From assembly GCA_045543495.1 (NCBI GenBank), contig JAZQMO010000053.1, positions 40,077 to 104,076 of the forward strand: DNA of 64,000 nucleotides, given 5' to 3'. Within the stretch, counting starts at the first letter, position 1; every line of letters begins with the position of its first letter. The translations under genes and the position numbers were made by a program. The notes under the pieces are model-generated. The model was not told the origin of the DNA. It made no database searches and saw only the letters and a program-made list of their open reading frames with translations. The stretch comes from RGIG5579 sp045543495 (GTDB lineage: Bacteria; Bacillota; Clostridia; Oscillospirales; SIG627). Below are positions 47,454 to 56,704 of the stretch, in pieces.

Positions 47454-50092
47454 ATTTATTGGAAGTAGGGCTGGATAAGCTGATTGCGATTTTAGGCACC
47501 GATACGGAAAGCGGCTTGACCGCAGAGCAGGTGCTGAACAACCGTCGTGAATTTGGCGAAAATATCCTTTTTGAAAAAAAGAATACAGCATCGGATCTGA
47601 TGAAAAAGATCTTTGGGGATATTATGATGGTCCTCTTCCTTTTGGTCAGCTTTTTTGACTTTTTGGAAACAGGAGAGGCTGGGTCCTTGGTAGCTATGCT
47701 TTCGGTTGCTATCCTGTATGCTGCCTTTGTCCTGTCTACCCATTTTTATTGTAGCAATGTTAAAAATAAGGTAGAGAAATTTTCACGAAGCAAGTATCAC
47801 GTGCGCCGCTCCGGCAGAATTCGCTCCGTTTCCAAGAGTGAACTTGTTCCCGGGGATATCCTTCTTTTGGAAAAAGGCGATGTGATGCCCTGCGATGGGG
47901 TTATTTTAAAGCACAGTGCATTGAAGATCTTGGAAGCCAGCGTAACGGGCCGAAGAGTTCCCGTGTTCAAGAGAACCCATGAGGAAGTGAAAGAGGAAGA
48001 AAGCGGCTTTCCGTATTTTGAGTGTATTCTCTTTGCGGGAAGCGTGATTCTTCACGGTAATGCCAAAGTATTCGTGTGCAATACGGGAAAGAATATTTTT
48101 GATAACGAGAATTTCACCATTTCCCGTCAGAACGGCACCGTTCCCAAGATCTACGAGACCGCTATGGAGTTGAAAAAGCAGATCTCCTTGATTTGGGTCA
48201 TCACTTGCTTTTTCCTGTTTGCCTGGGGTGTTTTTTGCACACAGGATGTGTTTGGCATCTTCCATTATGTTTCTGCCGTTGTCATTGCGGCCTTTCCCGA
48301 TTCGATTGAGCATCTTTGCGATCTCGCCATTGCTCATATGACCCAAAAGCTCTTTCAAGAGGGCGTGGTATTGCGAAATCCCGGTGCAGTGGATCGGCTT
48401 TGTGACGCCAATTCTGTTTTTGTCAATTCCAGTGATTATTTGTTTTATTCCAGTCCTATTCCCGGCTCTTTTTATGTGGGAATGGATTATTTTGAATTCA
48501 AGGAGAATCCAAGGCAATCCCGTGAGCTTTTGGAAAACCTGCTTCTGGCGCAGGATTCCAAGGATTATTTTGCAGGCAAGAGGGAAGAGTGGCGAGCTGA
48601 AAGAGCCATTTTGTCCGCTGCCGCTTCGGTGGGTCTTCAAAAAAGACGGCTGGATCATACCCATTTGTATATCAATCACTATGATTTCGAACCTAAGTGG
48701 GGATATTCCTGTAGTCTGACCCTGTGCGAAGGAAAGTATCGCCTTGTTATCAGAGGTAACCCCAATGCGGTCTTTTCCTGTTGCTCGGAGTATATTCACG
48801 ATGGAGTGTCCGTTCCCTTCAACGATTCCACCAAGGCAACCCTTCGTGCCAATGCAAGGCATCTGGCGGGCTTTTGTGAGAGGATCGTTGCGGTAGCTGT
48901 TTTGAATCTCTCCTCCCCCTCAACGGGCGATCAGAGACTGCTCTGCCGTGGAATGACCTATCTTGGGATGTTTGGCCTGTCCACACCCATCAGCGCTGCG
49001 GCCGCTAATGCAGTCAGCGTCTGCCAAAAATCAGGGATCCAAACCTACCTGTTGACCAATGATTATCCCGAAACGGTATCGGCGCTTTCGAAAAACGTTT
49101 CCATTATCGGGGAAGGGGACTATCAGTATGCCTTATCCTTCCAATCCTACGAAAGAATGGATCGGGGCGTTTTTGTTGCCGATATCGAAAAATACAAGGC
49201 CTATTGCGGATTCCCCGTGGAGGAAAAGCAAAGCATTGTAAAATATCATAAGGATAACGGTAACATTACCGTTTCCCTGACGGGCGGGATCTACGACACA
49301 CTACCTCAGATGGAGTCGGATATTTCCGTTGTCAGCACAGAGGAAAAGCTCAATTCCGTTCGATTGAATTCCGACCTTTTGGTGCGGGAGAAAAAGTATG
49401 AATTGGTTCCTCTTTGCATCAATTGGGCGAGAATCTTTTATCGGAATATTGTCCATATTATGCAGTACATTCTGCTGGTTCAGGTGGCCCTCGGCCTCAG
49501 TGTTTTCATCGGTCTTTGTGCCCATCAGGAGGTACCCTTCCACCTGCTTCCAATGGTTCTTTGCTGTCTCGGCTCCGTTTTGATTGCGGGGATGAATGTA
49601 TTTCGCCGTTTGCCCGGCCCTCACCTTGAGGACAATAAAGAGGTGTTGAAGGATGACCGTGTGGTGTCTCTGCAGGTTCTTGTGATCATCCCCTTGATTG
49701 CAGGGGCTGCCCAAGCCCTGGCTTCTATGCTGGCAAGGCAGATCGCTCTCTACGCCAGCGGCGGGGTGGAAACTGCGGGTACGGCAGCGCTGATCTGCTT
49801 TGTATTTGCATCCTTCTTTTCTGCTCTTTCCGTAAAGTTCGATCGGCCCTTGCTTTTGAACTTGAAGGATCTTGGCAAAACAGATCTGTTTGCGTTCCTT
49901 GGTACCGTTCTTCTATCGGCATTCCTCAGCTTTGGCCCTTGGACAAGGCTTTGGATCGTTGGAAATACAGGCTCCGGCCTTAGCTTTTGGATCGTTTTCT
50001 TTTCCATCCTGTTATCCTTGCTTCCTGCAACGATTCTGGAATGGATGAAATTTTTGAAAAAAGATGATTCCGCCACACAGCGTGATTCATAA
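47450..50092 (+). CDS. Degenerate P-type ATPase-like membrane protein (pseudoenzyme)
   Basis: 880 residues, the normal size of a P2-type cation ATPase, with its domain order. The cation-ATPase N-terminus is SGLTAEQVLNNRREFGEN. The actuator region is ELVPGDILLLEKGDVMPCDG (131-150). Helix 4 is AAFPDSIEH, in place of PEGL. All catalytic motifs are altered. TGES is TGRR (166-169). The phosphorylation motif DKTGT is absent, its place read as VFVNSSDYLF (323-332). TGD is TND, and GDGxND is TGGIYD (611-616). ATP-driven transport by the usual cycle is impossible. Ten hydrophobic segments are kept and the frame is intact, so a non-catalytic role is likely. It is coupled (ATGA) to the Clp gene. Confidence 0.88.
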   Translation: MNLLEVGLDKLIAILGTDTESGLTAEQVLNNRREFGENILFEKKNTASDLMKKIFGDIMMVLFLLVSFFDFLETGEAGSLVAMLSVAILYAAFVLSTHFYCSNVKNKVEKFSRSKYHVRRSGRIRSVSKSELVPGDILLLEKGDVMPCDGVILKHSALKILEASVTGRRVPVFKRTHEEVKEEESGFPYFECILFAGSVILHGNAKVFVCNTGKNIFDNENFTISRQNGTVPKIYETAMELKKQISLIWVITCFFLFAWGVFCTQDVFGIFHYVSAVVIAAFPDSIEHLCDLAIAHMTQKLFQEGVVLRNPGAVDRLCDANSVFVNSSDYLFYSSPIPGSFYVGMDYFEFKENPRQSRELLENLLLAQDSKDYFAGKREEWRAERAILSAAASVGLQKRRLDHTHLYINHYDFEPKWGYSCSLTLCEGKYRLVIRGNPNAVFSCCSEYIHDGVSVPFNDSTKATLRANARHLAGFCERIVAVAVLNLSSPSTGDQRLLCRGMTYLGMFGLSTPISAAAANAVSVCQKSGIQTYLLTNDYPETVSALSKNVSIIGEGDYQYALSFQSYERMDRGVFVADIEKYKAYCGFPVEEKQSIVKYHKDNGNITVSLTGGIYDTLPQMESDISVVSTEEKLNSVRLNSDLLVREKKYELVPLCINWARIFYRNIVHIMQYILLVQVALGLSVFIGLCAHQEVPFHLLPMVLCCLGSVLIAGMNVFRRLPGPHLEDNKEVLKDDRVVSLQVLVIIPLIAGAAQALASMLARQIALYASGGVETAGTAALICFVFASFFSALSVKFDRPLLLNLKDLGKTDLFAFLGTVLLSAFLSFGPWTRLWIVGNTGSGLSFWIVFFSILLSLLPATILEWMKFLKKDDSATQRDS

Positions 50093-50119
50093 ATGAATGT
50101 TAGGAAAGGAGAAAAAACT

Positions 50120-50323
50120 ATGACTTCAGTTGACAAGAATAGCATCATCGGTGATATTCTGGATGCAGATCAGGGAACCGCACAGTTCTTTTTTGAGATC
50201 GGTATGCACTGTCTCGGATGCCCCGCCTCCCGCGGTGAATCCATTGCACAGGCTTGCGCCGTTCACGGAACCGATGCTGATGCTCTGGTAGCTAAGATCA
50301 ATGCTTACCTCGCAAGCAAATAA
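50120..50323 (+). CDS. DUF1858 domain small protein
   Basis: 67 residues. The pattern IIGDILDADQGTAQFFFEIGMHCLGCPAS, followed by a helix ending LVAKINAYL, is the DUF1858 fold, with a CxxC pair (Cys-Leu-Gly-Cys). Such proteins are related to the N-terminal parts of some ScdA/hybrid-cluster partners and may bind iron or sulfur compounds. AAAGGAG precedes the ATG at 50120. It overlaps trmK by 23 bases. Confidence 0.85.
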   Translation: MTSVDKNSIIGDILDADQGTAQFFFEIGMHCLGCPASRGESIAQACAVHGTDADALVAKINAYLASK

Positions 50324-51032
50324 GTCGAGAGAAAGCCAGGTCCGTCCGTTGTCCGAAAGGCTTTCTGCAATCGCGGAAAGTCTTCCGAGCGGCGGCGTGG
50401 TTTGTGATGTTGGTTCCGATCACGGTGCCTTGCCTCTTTTTCTGATTCAAGAAGGAAAGATCAGGCACGCCATCGTGACCGATTTGAATGCCCCGCCTCT
50501 TGCCCGAGCAAAAGCGGCTTTTCAAAAGGCAGGACTTGAACATAAAGCAGACTTCTACCTGACAGACGGGATGGAAGAGGTACTGCCTCACGGCGCGGAT
50601 TCCTATGTCATTGCAGGGATGGGCGGTGAAACCATTGCGGGGATCCTTTCCCGAGCTTTGGATCGAATTCCAAAAGGAACCTTTTTTGCCCTTCAGCCCA
50701 TGACCAAGTCAGAAGCACTGCGGTGCTACCTCTGTGAAAACGGCTTTTTATTGGAGGATGAAATTGCGATTTCGGAAAACAATAAGTGCTTTTTGATCTT
50801 TCTTGCCCGTTTTGACGGTAAGAAGAAAAGCTTGGGGGAAAAAGAGGCCTTTTTGGGCTGTATTCTTCCCACAAAAAAAGATGCTTGTACCCGTGACTAT
50901 TTTGAGAGGCTTTTCAAACAGACCGAACAAAAATGTGCGGGGAAGAAAAAGGCGGGTCTTTCAACAGCCGAGGAAACAAAGAGAATTGACTGGATCCGCA
51001 GTGTATTGGAGAATATGGATGAAGATTCGTGA
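50301..51032 (+). CDS. trmK: tRNA adenine(22)-N1 methyltransferase
   Basis: 243 residues. LSERLSAIAESLPSGGVVCDVGSDHGALPLFL holds the SAM motif. YVIAGMGGETIAGIL is the characteristic Gly-Met-Gly-Gly active-site motif, and ALQPMTKSEALRCYL follows. A C-terminal coiled helix matches TrmK. The start ATG at 50301 leaves 17 residues before the family start and overlaps the DUF1858 gene. A TTG at 50349 is the alternative. NIF3 next to trmK is the usual arrangement in Firmicutes. Confidence 0.9.
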   Translation: MLTSQANKSRESQVRPLSERLSAIAESLPSGGVVCDVGSDHGALPLFLIQEGKIRHAIVTDLNAPPLARAKAAFQKAGLEHKADFYLTDGMEEVLPHGADSYVIAGMGGETIAGILSRALDRIPKGTFFALQPMTKSEALRCYLCENGFLLEDEIAISENNKCFLIFLARFDGKKKSLGEKEAFLGCILPTKKDACTRDYFERLFKQTEQKCAGKKKAGLSTAEETKRIDWIRSVLENMDEDS

Positions 51033-51801
51033 TATAGAAGTGTATTTCCGCACTGTTTATCCCACTGAGCGCTCTTGCCCTTGGGATAATGACGGGCTTT
51101 TGGTCTGCTCTGACCGTGACCGTAGCGTCACAGGCGTTCTCACTTGCTTGGATGTAACCTTTCAGGCCATTGAAAAGGCCATTCAGGAGGGCTGTAATCT
51201 GATTGTCAGTCACCATCCGCTGATCTTTTCGCCCGTAAAAAAGCTGAATGAGGATTCTTTGGTATCGCAAAAGATCTTTATGATGATGGAGGCAGGGGTC
51301 TCTTTGATCTCTCTTCATACTCGTTTTGATTCTGCCCCCGGCGGTCTCAATGAGCATTTTGGGAAGAAGATCGGCGTAATGCCCGAAGATCATCCTCCGC
51401 TTCTGGCGGAGGAGCCCTTCATCGGAGGAATGGGGCATTTAAGTGAAAGAATGTCGCCGGAGGAATTCGCAGAATTTTGCTCCGCCTCTCTTGGGGTTCC
51501 CGTAAAGCTTTATTCTTCAGGTCTTGATGTTTACAGAATCGGATATTGCTGTGGTTCGGGAAAAGATCTTGTAATGCCGTCTTTGGAACAAGGAGCGGAT
51601 GCCTTTGTGGGCGGTGATATTTCCTATCATGTAGCCTTGGATGCTATGGAAAAAGGAATGACTGTTATTGATTGCGGTCACTTCGGATCTGAGAAGGACG
51701 CACCTTTTTTGCTTGAAGATTCCCTGGTTTCCTTTTCACCGGATCTTCGGATTGTGCCGTTTTTGGAGCCCACAGGCGGTGAAATTGTCAAAAATTTGTA
51801 A
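51019..51801 (+). CDS. NIF3/DUF34 family metal-binding protein
   Basis: 260 residues. Metal ligands are in IVSHHPLIF (His pair), ISLHTRFDSAPGGLNEHF and, near the C-terminus, VIDCGHFGSEKD. The family is often named GTP cyclohydrolase I type 2, but that activity is doubtful; a role in metal or cofactor handling has been proposed. ATG 51019 overlaps the trmK gene by 14 bases. Confidence 0.9.
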   Translation: MKIRDIEVYFRTVYPTERSCPWDNDGLLVCSDRDRSVTGVLTCLDVTFQAIEKAIQEGCNLIVSHHPLIFSPVKKLNEDSLVSQKIFMMMEAGVSLISLHTRFDSAPGGLNEHFGKKIGVMPEDHPPLLAEEPFIGGMGHLSERMSPEEFAEFCSASLGVPVKLYSSGLDVYRIGYCCGSGKDLVMPSLEQGADAFVGGDISYHVALDAMEKGMTVIDCGHFGSEKDAPFLLEDSLVSFSPDLRIVPFLEPTGGEIVKNL

Positions 51802-51880
51802 TATTTTTTGTTGATTTAGCACAACTAATCTTTTTGAAATTGTGCAAATGAAAAGAATTTTTGGATTATCCAAATATTTC
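51802..51880. other. Gap after the NIF3 gene: inverted repeat, no clear terminator
   Basis: TTAGCACAA (about 51818-51827) is matched by TTGTGCAAA (about 51840-51849), an imperfect inverted repeat without a T run. The long plus-strand series therefore may read through into the next gene in part. Confidence 0.35.
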
Positions 51881-51909
51881 TTGATTATTTTTGCTTCTTG
51901 TGCTATAAT
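51881..51909 (+). promoter_or_regulatory. Promoter of the peptide-binding lipoprotein gene
   Basis: TTGATT (51881-51886) and TATAAT (51904-51909) with a 17-base gap and a TGC extension. Confidence 0.8.
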
Positions 51910-51957
51910 GTTTCGTAGTATATTGGTATTTTTATGTACCGTTTAGGAGGTTTATCA

Positions 51958-53691
51958 ATGAAAAAGGTAATTGCATTTTTGCTTTTGGCAGCAATGCTTT
52001 CGGTTTCCCTGTGCTCCTGCGCGGTGGATATGGAAGATATGGGATCGATCATCCCCATGTATCTTGCTTCTCCCCAAACGGATCTGGATCCTACCGAAAT
52101 GATTTATGACAAGGATTTTGTAAAGTATTCTTCCTTGATTTTTGAGGGATTGACCAAGGTCACTTCCGACGGTAAGATCGAGCCCGGCTTGGCTGCAAGT
52201 TGGGAAGAGAAGTACAACGAGTCCAGAAATGAGTATATTCTCAAGATCAAGCTCAACTCCTCTAAGTGGAATGACGGCCGTGCCTTCACCGCCGATCAGG
52301 TTGTATATTGCTGGAAGAGAGTTCTTTCTCCCGAAACTGCCAGTCCTGCCGCCGCTCTCCTTTACGATGTAAAGAATGCAAAGGCAGTTAAGGCAGGCAT
52401 TATGACGGTGGATGATCTCGGTGTTGCCGCCATCGACTCCAGCACCATTGAGGTTCAGTTTGAGAAGCCCATTGATTCTGAGCTGTTCCTGGAAGCCATT
52501 TCCAGCCCTGCACTTGTTCCCCTGAGAGACGATGCTGTTGTTGGCAAGGAAGACATTTGGTCCACCAACATTAACGACATCTCTACCAACGGTAAGTTTT
52601 CTCTCAAGTCTATGGATCCTGCAGGCAAATTCCGCTTGGATTTCTCCAAGTACTACCGTTTGCCCAAGGAGCCCGAAGATGGCTACAATGTATATGTTAA
52701 GCCCTATCAGCTGATCACCGATTACTCCAAGACCCTGGAGGAGAGCATGACCGCATTTGATAACGGTGAGCTCTACTATATCGGCAGCTTTACCTCTGAT
52801 CTCTACACCGCCAAGGAGAAGGATGTTGAGTCCGGCGATACGCTGTCCTCCTACACCTATTTCTTTGATTGCGAAAACGAAGTATTGAAGAATGCCAAGG
52901 TTCGCAAGGCTCTGAGCACCGCTCTTGACAGAGAAGAGATTTCCAAGATCATTGGCATCGGCTCCAAGGCTGCAGAAGGCTTTGTTCCTCTCAATGCAAC
53001 CGGTTCTACCATGTCCAAGAGCTTCCGCAAGGAGGCAGGAAAGGTTTATTCCGTTTCTGCTGATGCCGAGGCTGCAAAATCCTTGCTGAAGGAAGCAGGC
53101 GTTTCCTCCGGTTCCTTTGCTATCACTTATCGCTCCGACCGTGAATATGATATCAAGGTTGCCGAATATGCAAAGGGCGTATGGGAAGGACTTGGCTTCA
53201 GCGTATCCCTCAAGGGTCTCGAGGTTGAGGCTTACGAGAAGGCTCTTTACGGCTCTGACTTTGACGTGATCGCTCTGGACTATCAGACTCTTTCCACCAA
53301 TGCTTACTCTGCTCTTGCACCCTTTGCACCTGAGTACAGCGGCAGTATCGTTTCCGTTGATGTAGCTTCCTCCGGTATCGCGCCTCACGTGACCGGTTAT
53401 AATTCCGAATCTTACAACAACCTGTTGAATGAGATTTTGGAGCTTACCGAAAGAAAAGACCGTGTTAAGAAACTGGTAGAACTGGAAAAGCTGATGGCAG
53501 AGGAGTGCCCCGCCATTGCCCTTACCTTCTATACCAACAATTACCTCGCTTCTTCCGAATTGAAGGGCCTTGAAATCAGCCCCTATGGCTATGTCGATTT
53601 CACCGAGGCAAAGCTGAAGAATTATGCGGAAAAGAATGAAGCGTATCTGGCAGCACAGGAAGCGCTCGAGGACGCAGCAAACGCAAAATAA
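51958..53691 (+). CDS. ABC transporter peptide-binding lipoprotein (OppA-like, SBP family 5)
   Basis: 577 residues. The lipoprotein signal ends LSVSLCSCAVD. The SBP_bac_5 fold is visible in LIFEGLTKVTSDGKIEPGLAASWEEK, KWNDGRAFTADQVVYCWKRVL and VRKALSTALDREEI. It should capture peptides at the cell surface. No permease or ATPase genes lie beside it, so it either serves a transporter encoded elsewhere or is a receptor only. A very regular codon use and a strong AGGAGG suggest high expression. Confidence 0.93.
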   Translation: MKKVIAFLLLAAMLSVSLCSCAVDMEDMGSIIPMYLASPQTDLDPTEMIYDKDFVKYSSLIFEGLTKVTSDGKIEPGLAASWEEKYNESRNEYILKIKLNSSKWNDGRAFTADQVVYCWKRVLSPETASPAAALLYDVKNAKAVKAGIMTVDDLGVAAIDSSTIEVQFEKPIDSELFLEAISSPALVPLRDDAVVGKEDIWSTNINDISTNGKFSLKSMDPAGKFRLDFSKYYRLPKEPEDGYNVYVKPYQLITDYSKTLEESMTAFDNGELYYIGSFTSDLYTAKEKDVESGDTLSSYTYFFDCENEVLKNAKVRKALSTALDREEISKIIGIGSKAAEGFVPLNATGSTMSKSFRKEAGKVYSVSADAEAAKSLLKEAGVSSGSFAITYRSDREYDIKVAEYAKGVWEGLGFSVSLKGLEVEAYEKALYGSDFDVIALDYQTLSTNAYSALAPFAPEYSGSIVSVDVASSGIAPHVTGYNSESYNNLLNEILELTERKDRVKKLVELEKLMAEECPAIALTFYTNNYLASSELKGLEISPYGYVDFTEAKLKNYAEKNEAYLAAQEALEDAANAK

Positions 53692-53704
53692 TTGTTTTAC
53701 AAGC

Positions 53705-53742
53705 AAACAGGAGTGTGTCATAAGGCACACTCCTGTTTTTCT
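53705..53742 (+). terminator. Terminator of the peptide-binding protein gene
   Basis: A perfect 13-base stem AAACAGGAGTGTG/CACACTCCTGTTT with T-rich end. Confidence 0.92.
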
Positions 53743-53762
53743 TATTATTTATAGGAAAAATA

Positions 53763-53791
53763 TTGATTTTTTGGATTGTAAATGGTATAAT
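53763..53791 (+). promoter_or_regulatory. Promoter of the DUF3048 gene
   Basis: TTGATT (53763-53768) and TATAAT (53786-53791), 17 bases apart, with TGG extension. Confidence 0.78.
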
Positions 53792-53851
53792 AATATGAAA
53801 TATAATGACTGAGATTTTGCCATCACGCAATTTCTCGGAGGGAAGGTTTGT

Positions 53852-54970
53852 ATGAACTTGAAAAAAATTCGTGCTTTCAGCTTCGTTTTGAGTCTTTTGA
53901 TGCTTGTTTCCCTTTTCGGATGCTCTCAAGAGTCGCCTGTGACAACGCAAGAGGAGGTCGCGTCCACGGAACCTGAGGCAGTGGTCGTTACCACCGAGGA
54001 GCCCGCTTCTGTAGATCCTGAGCCTGTTCCTCAGCTTCCCGAAAATATGAATCCCTTGACAGGACTTGAATGTGATGCTTCTTTGGCGGGGAAGAGACCT
54101 GCCGCCATTATGTTTAACAACCTCCGTGAGGCTCTGCCACAGATCGGCCTTTCCTCCTGTGATATTATCTATGAGGTGCTTGCTGAGGGCGGTATTCTTC
54201 GTCTGGAGGGCGTTGTTCAGAATTATCAGGCGATTCCCAAGATCGGCTCTGTTCGTTCCGCACGTCCTTATTATGTTGAGCTTGCAACGGCTTATGATGC
54301 TATTTATGTGCACGCAGGCCGTTCCGCTCTTGCCGCACAGTACTTGACCAATTTGAAGGTCAATAACCTCAATGGCGTGGAGGGACCCGGCGGTGCCGCA
54401 TTCTTCCGTGATCAGGATCGCTTGAACAGCGGTTACGCCATAGAGCACACCATGTTTACCAGCGGCTCTAAAATTGCCGAGGTTGCAGGAATCTTAAAAT
54501 ACAGAACGGATCTGAATAACAAGGAGTTTACCGCCTTCTCCTTTGATCCCGCATTTGCAGGCTTGGTAAACGGAAGTTCGGCAACATATATCAAGATTCC
54601 TCATTCCAATTATTCTGTTTCCGAGTTCCGTTATAATGCCAATGATCAGCTGTATTATCATTCTCAGTACGGCGCAGCCCATATTGACGGTGCCAACAAC
54701 AAGCAAATTTCAGCAGATAACGTGTTTATCCTGTTTGCCGATGAAAGCCTCAATCCGGACGGAAAAACCTTGAACATCGTGTTGACGGGCGAGGGAAGAG
54801 GATATTATGCCAACGGTGGAAAGATCGTTCCCATTGTATGGAAGCGTTCCTCCAATACCGGCTCCTTTACCTATTTCAATACCGATGGAAGCGAACTGAA
54901 GGTTGCTTGCGGAAAGAGCTATGTTTCCATCGCAGACAATGATATTTATTCCGCCATTACCATTTCCTGA
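53852..54970 (+). CDS. DUF3048 domain lipoprotein (YerB-like)
   Basis: 372 residues. A lipoprotein signal (LVSLFGCSQ, Cys24) is followed by a Thr/Glu/Pro-rich linker (about 27-65). The DUF3048 core then opens NPLTGLECDASLAGKRPAAIMFNN. RPQIGLSSCDIIYEVLAEGGI-like and SVRSARPYYVELA segments are characteristic. Relatives (YerB) are envelope proteins of unknown function in Firmicutes. GGAGGG precedes the start. Confidence 0.9.
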   Translation: MNLKKIRAFSFVLSLLMLVSLFGCSQESPVTTQEEVASTEPEAVVVTTEEPASVDPEPVPQLPENMNPLTGLECDASLAGKRPAAIMFNNLREALPQIGLSSCDIIYEVLAEGGILRLEGVVQNYQAIPKIGSVRSARPYYVELATAYDAIYVHAGRSALAAQYLTNLKVNNLNGVEGPGGAAFFRDQDRLNSGYAIEHTMFTSGSKIAEVAGILKYRTDLNNKEFTAFSFDPAFAGLVNGSSATYIKIPHSNYSVSEFRYNANDQLYYHSQYGAAHIDGANNKQISADNVFILFADESLNPDGKTLNIVLTGEGRGYYANGGKIVPIVWKRSSNTGSFTYFNTDGSELKVACGKSYVSIADNDIYSAITIS

Positions 54971-54983
54971 GGAGCAAAACCCA

Positions 54984-56684
54984 ATGAATACTTTGAAACA
55001 GAACATATCCATCTCAATTTCCGAATTATTGAATCACCCTGACCTGACAAGCGACGTTTTGCAAGGCTATTTTGACACACCGCCCAACCCTGAAATGGGT
55101 GATATTGCCTTTGCTTGCTTTCAGCTTTCCAGAACCCTTCGCAAAAGCCCCGTTATGATCGCCTCCGATCTGTGCCAGGCCCTTTCTGCCAAACTGCCCA
55201 AAGGAATTCAAAAGGCCGAATGTGCAGGCGGTTACCTGAACTTCTTTGTATCGGATACCTACCGAGTTTCCGTCCTATCCAAGATTTTGGAATGTGGAAA
55301 TCATTACGGCAGCAACGAAATTGGCAAGGGAAAGACTATGGTCATTGATTATTCCTCGCCTAATATTGCCAAGAGATTTCACATCGGCCATCTGGGAACC
55401 ACGATCATCGGTAATTCCATCAAGCTGATCCATCGCTTTTGCGGCTTTGATACCGTGGGGATCAACTATCTCGGCGACTGGGGCACCCAGTACGGAAAGC
55501 TTGTTGTTTCCTTCAAAAAATGGGGGAATGAAGAAGAGATCCGCCGTATCGGCATTGAAGAGCTGAACCGTTTGTACGTTCTTTTCGGTACCAAGTCGGA
55601 AGAGGATCCCACCTTGAATGATGAAGCAAGAAAAGAATTTGCTCTTCTTGAGGCGGGAGATGAAGAGAATCTTCGTCTTTGGCGCCTGTTTAAGGAAATC
55701 AGCCTGAAAGAGTATATGAAGACCTATGAGCTTTTGGGCGTCAGCTTTGACAGCTTCAACGGCGAAAGCTTTTACAGCGATAAAATGCCTGCAGTTGTTG
55801 AGGAGTTGAAGGAGAAAAATCTTCTGAAGCTGGATGACGGTGCCAGCCTTGTGGATCTGGAGGAATACAATATGCCTCCTTGTCTGATCCTGAAGCGTGA
55901 CGGATCATCCCTGTATCCCACCCGTGATATTGCCGCCGCCCTTTGGCGCAAAAAGGAGTACGCATTTGATAAATGCGTGTATGTAACCAGCGCCGGCCAG
56001 AGCCTGCATTTTGCGCAATGGTTTAAGGTGGTCGGTCTCATGGGCTATGACTGGGAGGATCAGCTGGTGCACGTTCCTTACGGAACCTTCAGCATCAACG
56101 GGGAAAAGATTGCCTCCAGAACGGGCAATGTGGTGCTTTTGGACGATCTGTTTGACGAAGCCATTGAGAAGGCAGGAGCTATTATAGCAGAAAAGAACCC
56201 CAATCTTGAAAACCGTGATGAGGTGGCAAGAGATGTGGGTGTCGGCGCCGTCATTTTCAACAGCCTTTCCGCAAACCGTATCAAGGATGTGAACTTCAAT
56301 TGGTCCGAAGCCTTGAATTTCGACGGAAATACAGGCCCCTATGCCCAGTATACCTATGCCCGTGCTTGCAGTATTCTGAATAAGTCCGAGGCGTTCTCCT
56401 GCCCCGAAAGTGCTGAGCTTTCTTCGGCGGAAAAGGAGCTTGTTGCCACGCTCTCCCTGTTCCCCGAGCGTGTGATCCGTGCCCTCAATGAATATGAGCC
56501 TTCCGTGATCACTCGCTATTCTCTGGATCTTTGCCAGAGCTTCAACCGTTTCTATAATGCTTGTCCCATTCGCAGTGCCGAAGGCAACGAAAAAGCCCTT
56601 CGTCTCTGCCTTTGCCAAGCGGTGAAAAATGTTCTCGGCACATCCCTTCGTCTGATCGGATTGAGAACACCTGAAAAAATCTAA
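54984..56684 (+). CDS. argS: Arginyl-tRNA synthetase
   Basis: 566 residues, class I. The HIGH motif is in RFHIGHLGTT (133-136). The N-terminal Add-1 domain contains PEMGDIAFACFQLSR. The C-terminal DALR anticodon-binding domain (TLSLFPERVIRALNEYEPSVITRYSLDLCQSFNRFY) is present. It charges tRNA-Arg. ATG 54984 follows GAGGAG; a longer frame upstream overlaps the preceding gene and was rejected. Confidence 0.97.
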   Translation: MNTLKQNISISISELLNHPDLTSDVLQGYFDTPPNPEMGDIAFACFQLSRTLRKSPVMIASDLCQALSAKLPKGIQKAECAGGYLNFFVSDTYRVSVLSKILECGNHYGSNEIGKGKTMVIDYSSPNIAKRFHIGHLGTTIIGNSIKLIHRFCGFDTVGINYLGDWGTQYGKLVVSFKKWGNEEEIRRIGIEELNRLYVLFGTKSEEDPTLNDEARKEFALLEAGDEENLRLWRLFKEISLKEYMKTYELLGVSFDSFNGESFYSDKMPAVVEELKEKNLLKLDDGASLVDLEEYNMPPCLILKRDGSSLYPTRDIAAALWRKKEYAFDKCVYVTSAGQSLHFAQWFKVVGLMGYDWEDQLVHVPYGTFSINGEKIASRTGNVVLLDDLFDEAIEKAGAIIAEKNPNLENRDEVARDVGVGAVIFNSLSANRIKDVNFNWSEALNFDGNTGPYAQYTYARACSILNKSEAFSCPESAELSSAEKELVATLSLFPERVIRALNEYEPSVITRYSLDLCQSFNRFYNACPIRSAEGNEKALRLCLCQAVKNVLGTSLRLIGLRTPEKI

Positions 56685-56704
56685 TCATTTCGGAGGAAAA
56701 TAAT

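Noticed and set aside
51955..53730. A 591-codon open frame antisense to the peptide-binding lipoprotein gene
   Set aside because: Product of regular codon use in a highly expressed gene. No start signal or domain was found.
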